DNA from: Bacteroidales bacterium UBA6428
GTDB taxonomy: Bacteria; Bacteroidota; Bacteroidia; Bacteroidales; UBA932
Reading direction: 5' to 3'
NCBI GenBank assembly: GCA_002437305.1
Contig: DJOW01000017.1
Location: forward strand, 16,852-80,851
DNA length: 64,000 bases
This document shows positions 63,052 to 64,000 of the stretch, piece after piece; position 1 is the stretch's first letter; every line of letters begins with the position of its first letter. Both the position numbers and the translations under genes were made by a program. The notes under the pieces are model-generated. The model saw nothing but the letters and a program-made list of their open reading frames with translations, was not told the origin of the DNA and did not search any database.

Positions 63052-63353
63052 AGCCGAGGGGAATAGAATGGATTAATCTAAATTTTAGACTCCACCATAA
63101 CAAGCACCGTTAATACCTGCGAAGGTGGCTACTCACTTTTTCATCCTTGCCATTGCGAATGCGTTTGCAGGCTTTCACTCTGATAAGTCTGACAACATCC
63201 ATTCTAATGGAGATTATGAATCTGAATAGAACTTCATAATACTATGCGATTGAAACTGTAAAAAGGTTTTTGAACCGGATTCAAGCACCTTCCCCTCGGC
63301 TGGATGACAAATATAAAAGCAGGCCTCCATTTAACGGATGGATACCTGCTTTT
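63052..63353 (+). ncRNA. Candidate structured non-coding RNA
   Basis: AGCCGAGGGGAA (63052-63063) is exactly complementary to TTCCCCTCGGCT (63290-63301), giving a long-range closing stem. Inside are several short hairpins: TTATGAA/TTCATAA near 63215, GGTT/AACC near 63266, and the self-pairing TCCATTCTAATGGA near 63199. A terminator-like hairpin, AAAAGCAGG with CCTGCTTTT, ends at 63353. The shape recalls 6S-type RNAs of about 250 bases, but I do not recognise a family. Strand is set by the terminator. Confidence 0.45.
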
Positions 63354-63673
63354 CTCTTCAATCGCCATATTATATTATGACTCTGACAAAGATATCCTGA
63401 TCTTATGAATTATCAAAATGATTTCAACAAAATCTCTAATGCCGCGAAAGAATGGAGGATCGGGAATAGTCTGGATTGTTGTCGAGAGTGGTGCAATAAC
63501 TATGCGACCATTAGCAACGTTTTTGGCCGAAAATGCTGCCGTGGAGTGCCTTTCATCCCTCCGCGGCAGCATTAAAAGGTTTAAATGTTACCGTAGGTGG
63601 TCAAATGGTACTCTTCGGTCGCATTAAAAGGATAAAATGCGCTTGTTCAAGGCAACGGCGCCATGACATGACG

Positions 63674-63725
63674 GCCTCTTCGGCAGGCTCGGTGACAGCG
63701 GCGCGGCAATCTCACCAACCTACCG
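63674..63725. repeat. REP-like palindromic element, copy 6
   Basis: CTTCGGCAGGCTCGGTGAC followed by a spacer and CTCACCAACC matches the two halves of copy 4 with some changes. It lies 19 bp past the stop of the trmB-like gene. Confidence 0.6.
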
Positions 63726-63743
63726 CCAACCTTATAAGTGGTG

Positions 63744-63998
63744 TCAGCGCTGTTTCTCCGGCTGGTGGGTGAAATGGCGGGGGCCTTCGACGGAGCGCCA
63801 GTAGTCGGAATCGAAATCGGGGTGGATGTACGGGCCGTCGTGGTCGATCACGAAACTCAGATAGGTGATCTTGTAACCTTGGGCCGAGAACATCTTTTCG
63901 TAGAATGTCTGAACCTTGAACAGAGCCTCGACCGCGGACTCTCCGGCGACAGAACGCAGTGCACAATCCGAAAGGTCTGCGCGGCCGGTGCCGTAAAG
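63744..63998 (-). CDS. trmB: Probable tRNA (guanine-N7)-methyltransferase, C-terminal part
   Basis: Only the last 84 codons are in the window; the gene continues to the right. The frame reads LYGTGRADLSDCALRSVAGE, then FKVQTFYEKMFSAQGYKITY and LSFVID, which fits the TrmB C-terminal block (xIxTxYE...GxxIxYLxF), and ends with an extended charged tail, SDYWRSVEGPRHFTHQPEKQ. The SAM-binding motifs would lie outside the window, so this is moderate. Confidence 0.55.
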   Translation of the reverse strand, partial: LYGTGRADLSDCALRSVAGESAVEALFKVQTFYEKMFSAQGYKITYLSFVIDHDGPYIHPDFDSDYWRSVEGPRHFTHQPEKQR

Positions 63999-64000
63999 AT

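Larger units (their letters stand above)
62938..63743. other. Gene-free interval with a candidate structured RNA
   Basis: This 806-bp stretch has no convincing coding frame. It holds a hairpin-rich part (63052-63353, listed separately), an imperfect GCTGCCG/CGGCAGC inverted repeat near 63535-63570, two direct copies of GCATTAAAAGG (near 63570 and 63622), and one REP-like copy near 63674. Confidence 0.6.

Noticed and set aside
63418..63627. A 69-codon plus-strand frame in the last gap
   Set aside because: No recognisable pattern or ribosome site; it runs across an inverted repeat.
1..64000. CRISPR arrays, transposases, integrases or prophage genes
   Set aside because: No regularly spaced repeats with unique spacers, and none of the gene products resembles a transposase, integrase or phage structural protein.

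Overview
The window is chromosomal DNA of a Bacteroidota bacterium, most likely an anaerobic member of the order Bacteroidales. The evidence is a full RnfBCDGEA complex, an F-type ATPase operon in the order atpDCBEFHAG, a DUF1343 (NamZ-type) protein, an Rnf-linked RseC protein, and several promoters of the Bacteroidota type (TTTG, about 19-20 bp, TAnnTTTG). Coding DNA is moderately GC-rich and gaps are AT-richer. No insertion sequence, prophage, CRISPR array or rRNA gene was seen.

Layout. 1-2.2 kb: the end of ssb, purA, and a decayed ECF sigma/anti-sigma pair. 2.3-23.9 kb: a biosynthetic cluster on the minus strand of the aryl-polyene/flexirubin kind. It has a tyrosine ammonia-lyase, an aryl-CoA ligase-like enzyme, two acyl carrier proteins, three cysteine-bearing ketosynthase domains, two cysteine-less ketosynthase relatives, two hotdog dehydratase domains, a ketoreductase, an O-methyltransferase, a CrtI-like flavoprotein, several acyltransferases, a LolA-like carrier, an RND/MMPL exporter, a GT2 domain and a small flippase-like protein. 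A single plus-strand STAS-like gene splits it into two transcription units. 24.0-36.3 kb: a small outer-membrane protein, rnfAEGDCB (listed left to right), rseC-like, a DUF3108 protein, dnaB, a zinc-ribbon coiled-coil protein, a Nif3-like protein, a MerR-like regulator and two M23 peptidases. 36.4-45.7 kb (plus strand): alaS, an LptF/G-Fmt fusion, a thiamine pyrophosphokinase, a polyferredoxin and a ferredoxin-tailed aldo/keto reductase. 45.7-49.3 kb: tRNA-Ser(GGA), an Ig-like lipoprotein, a decayed stretch and a DUF1343 protein. 49.4-61.5 kb (minus): the ATP synthase operon, enolase, an OmpA-family porin and a GH77 glucanotransferase. 61.6-64 kb: a U32 peptidase, a candidate structured RNA, and the 3' end of a probable trmB.

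How the genes could work together (inference): tyrosine is deaminated to 4-coumarate, which is activated and loaded on an ACP. It is then extended by the KS/KR/DH set into a conjugated polyene, tailored by methylation and oxidation, attached to a lipid by the acyltransferases, and moved to the outer membrane by the MMPL and LolA-like proteins. Rnf and the ATP synthase form the ion-motive energy system.

Less ordinary observations: (i) the hexamer GAATAT is spread through the window in both orientations and all reading frames, far above what composition predicts; (ii) a REP-like palindromic element has at least six copies, some translated inside genes; (iii) several unusual domain fusions occur, including LptF/G with Fmt and MMPL with PlsC and a methyltransferase-like tail; (iv) a hairpin-rich intergenic stretch near 63.1-63.35 kb looks like an uncharacterised non-coding RNA.
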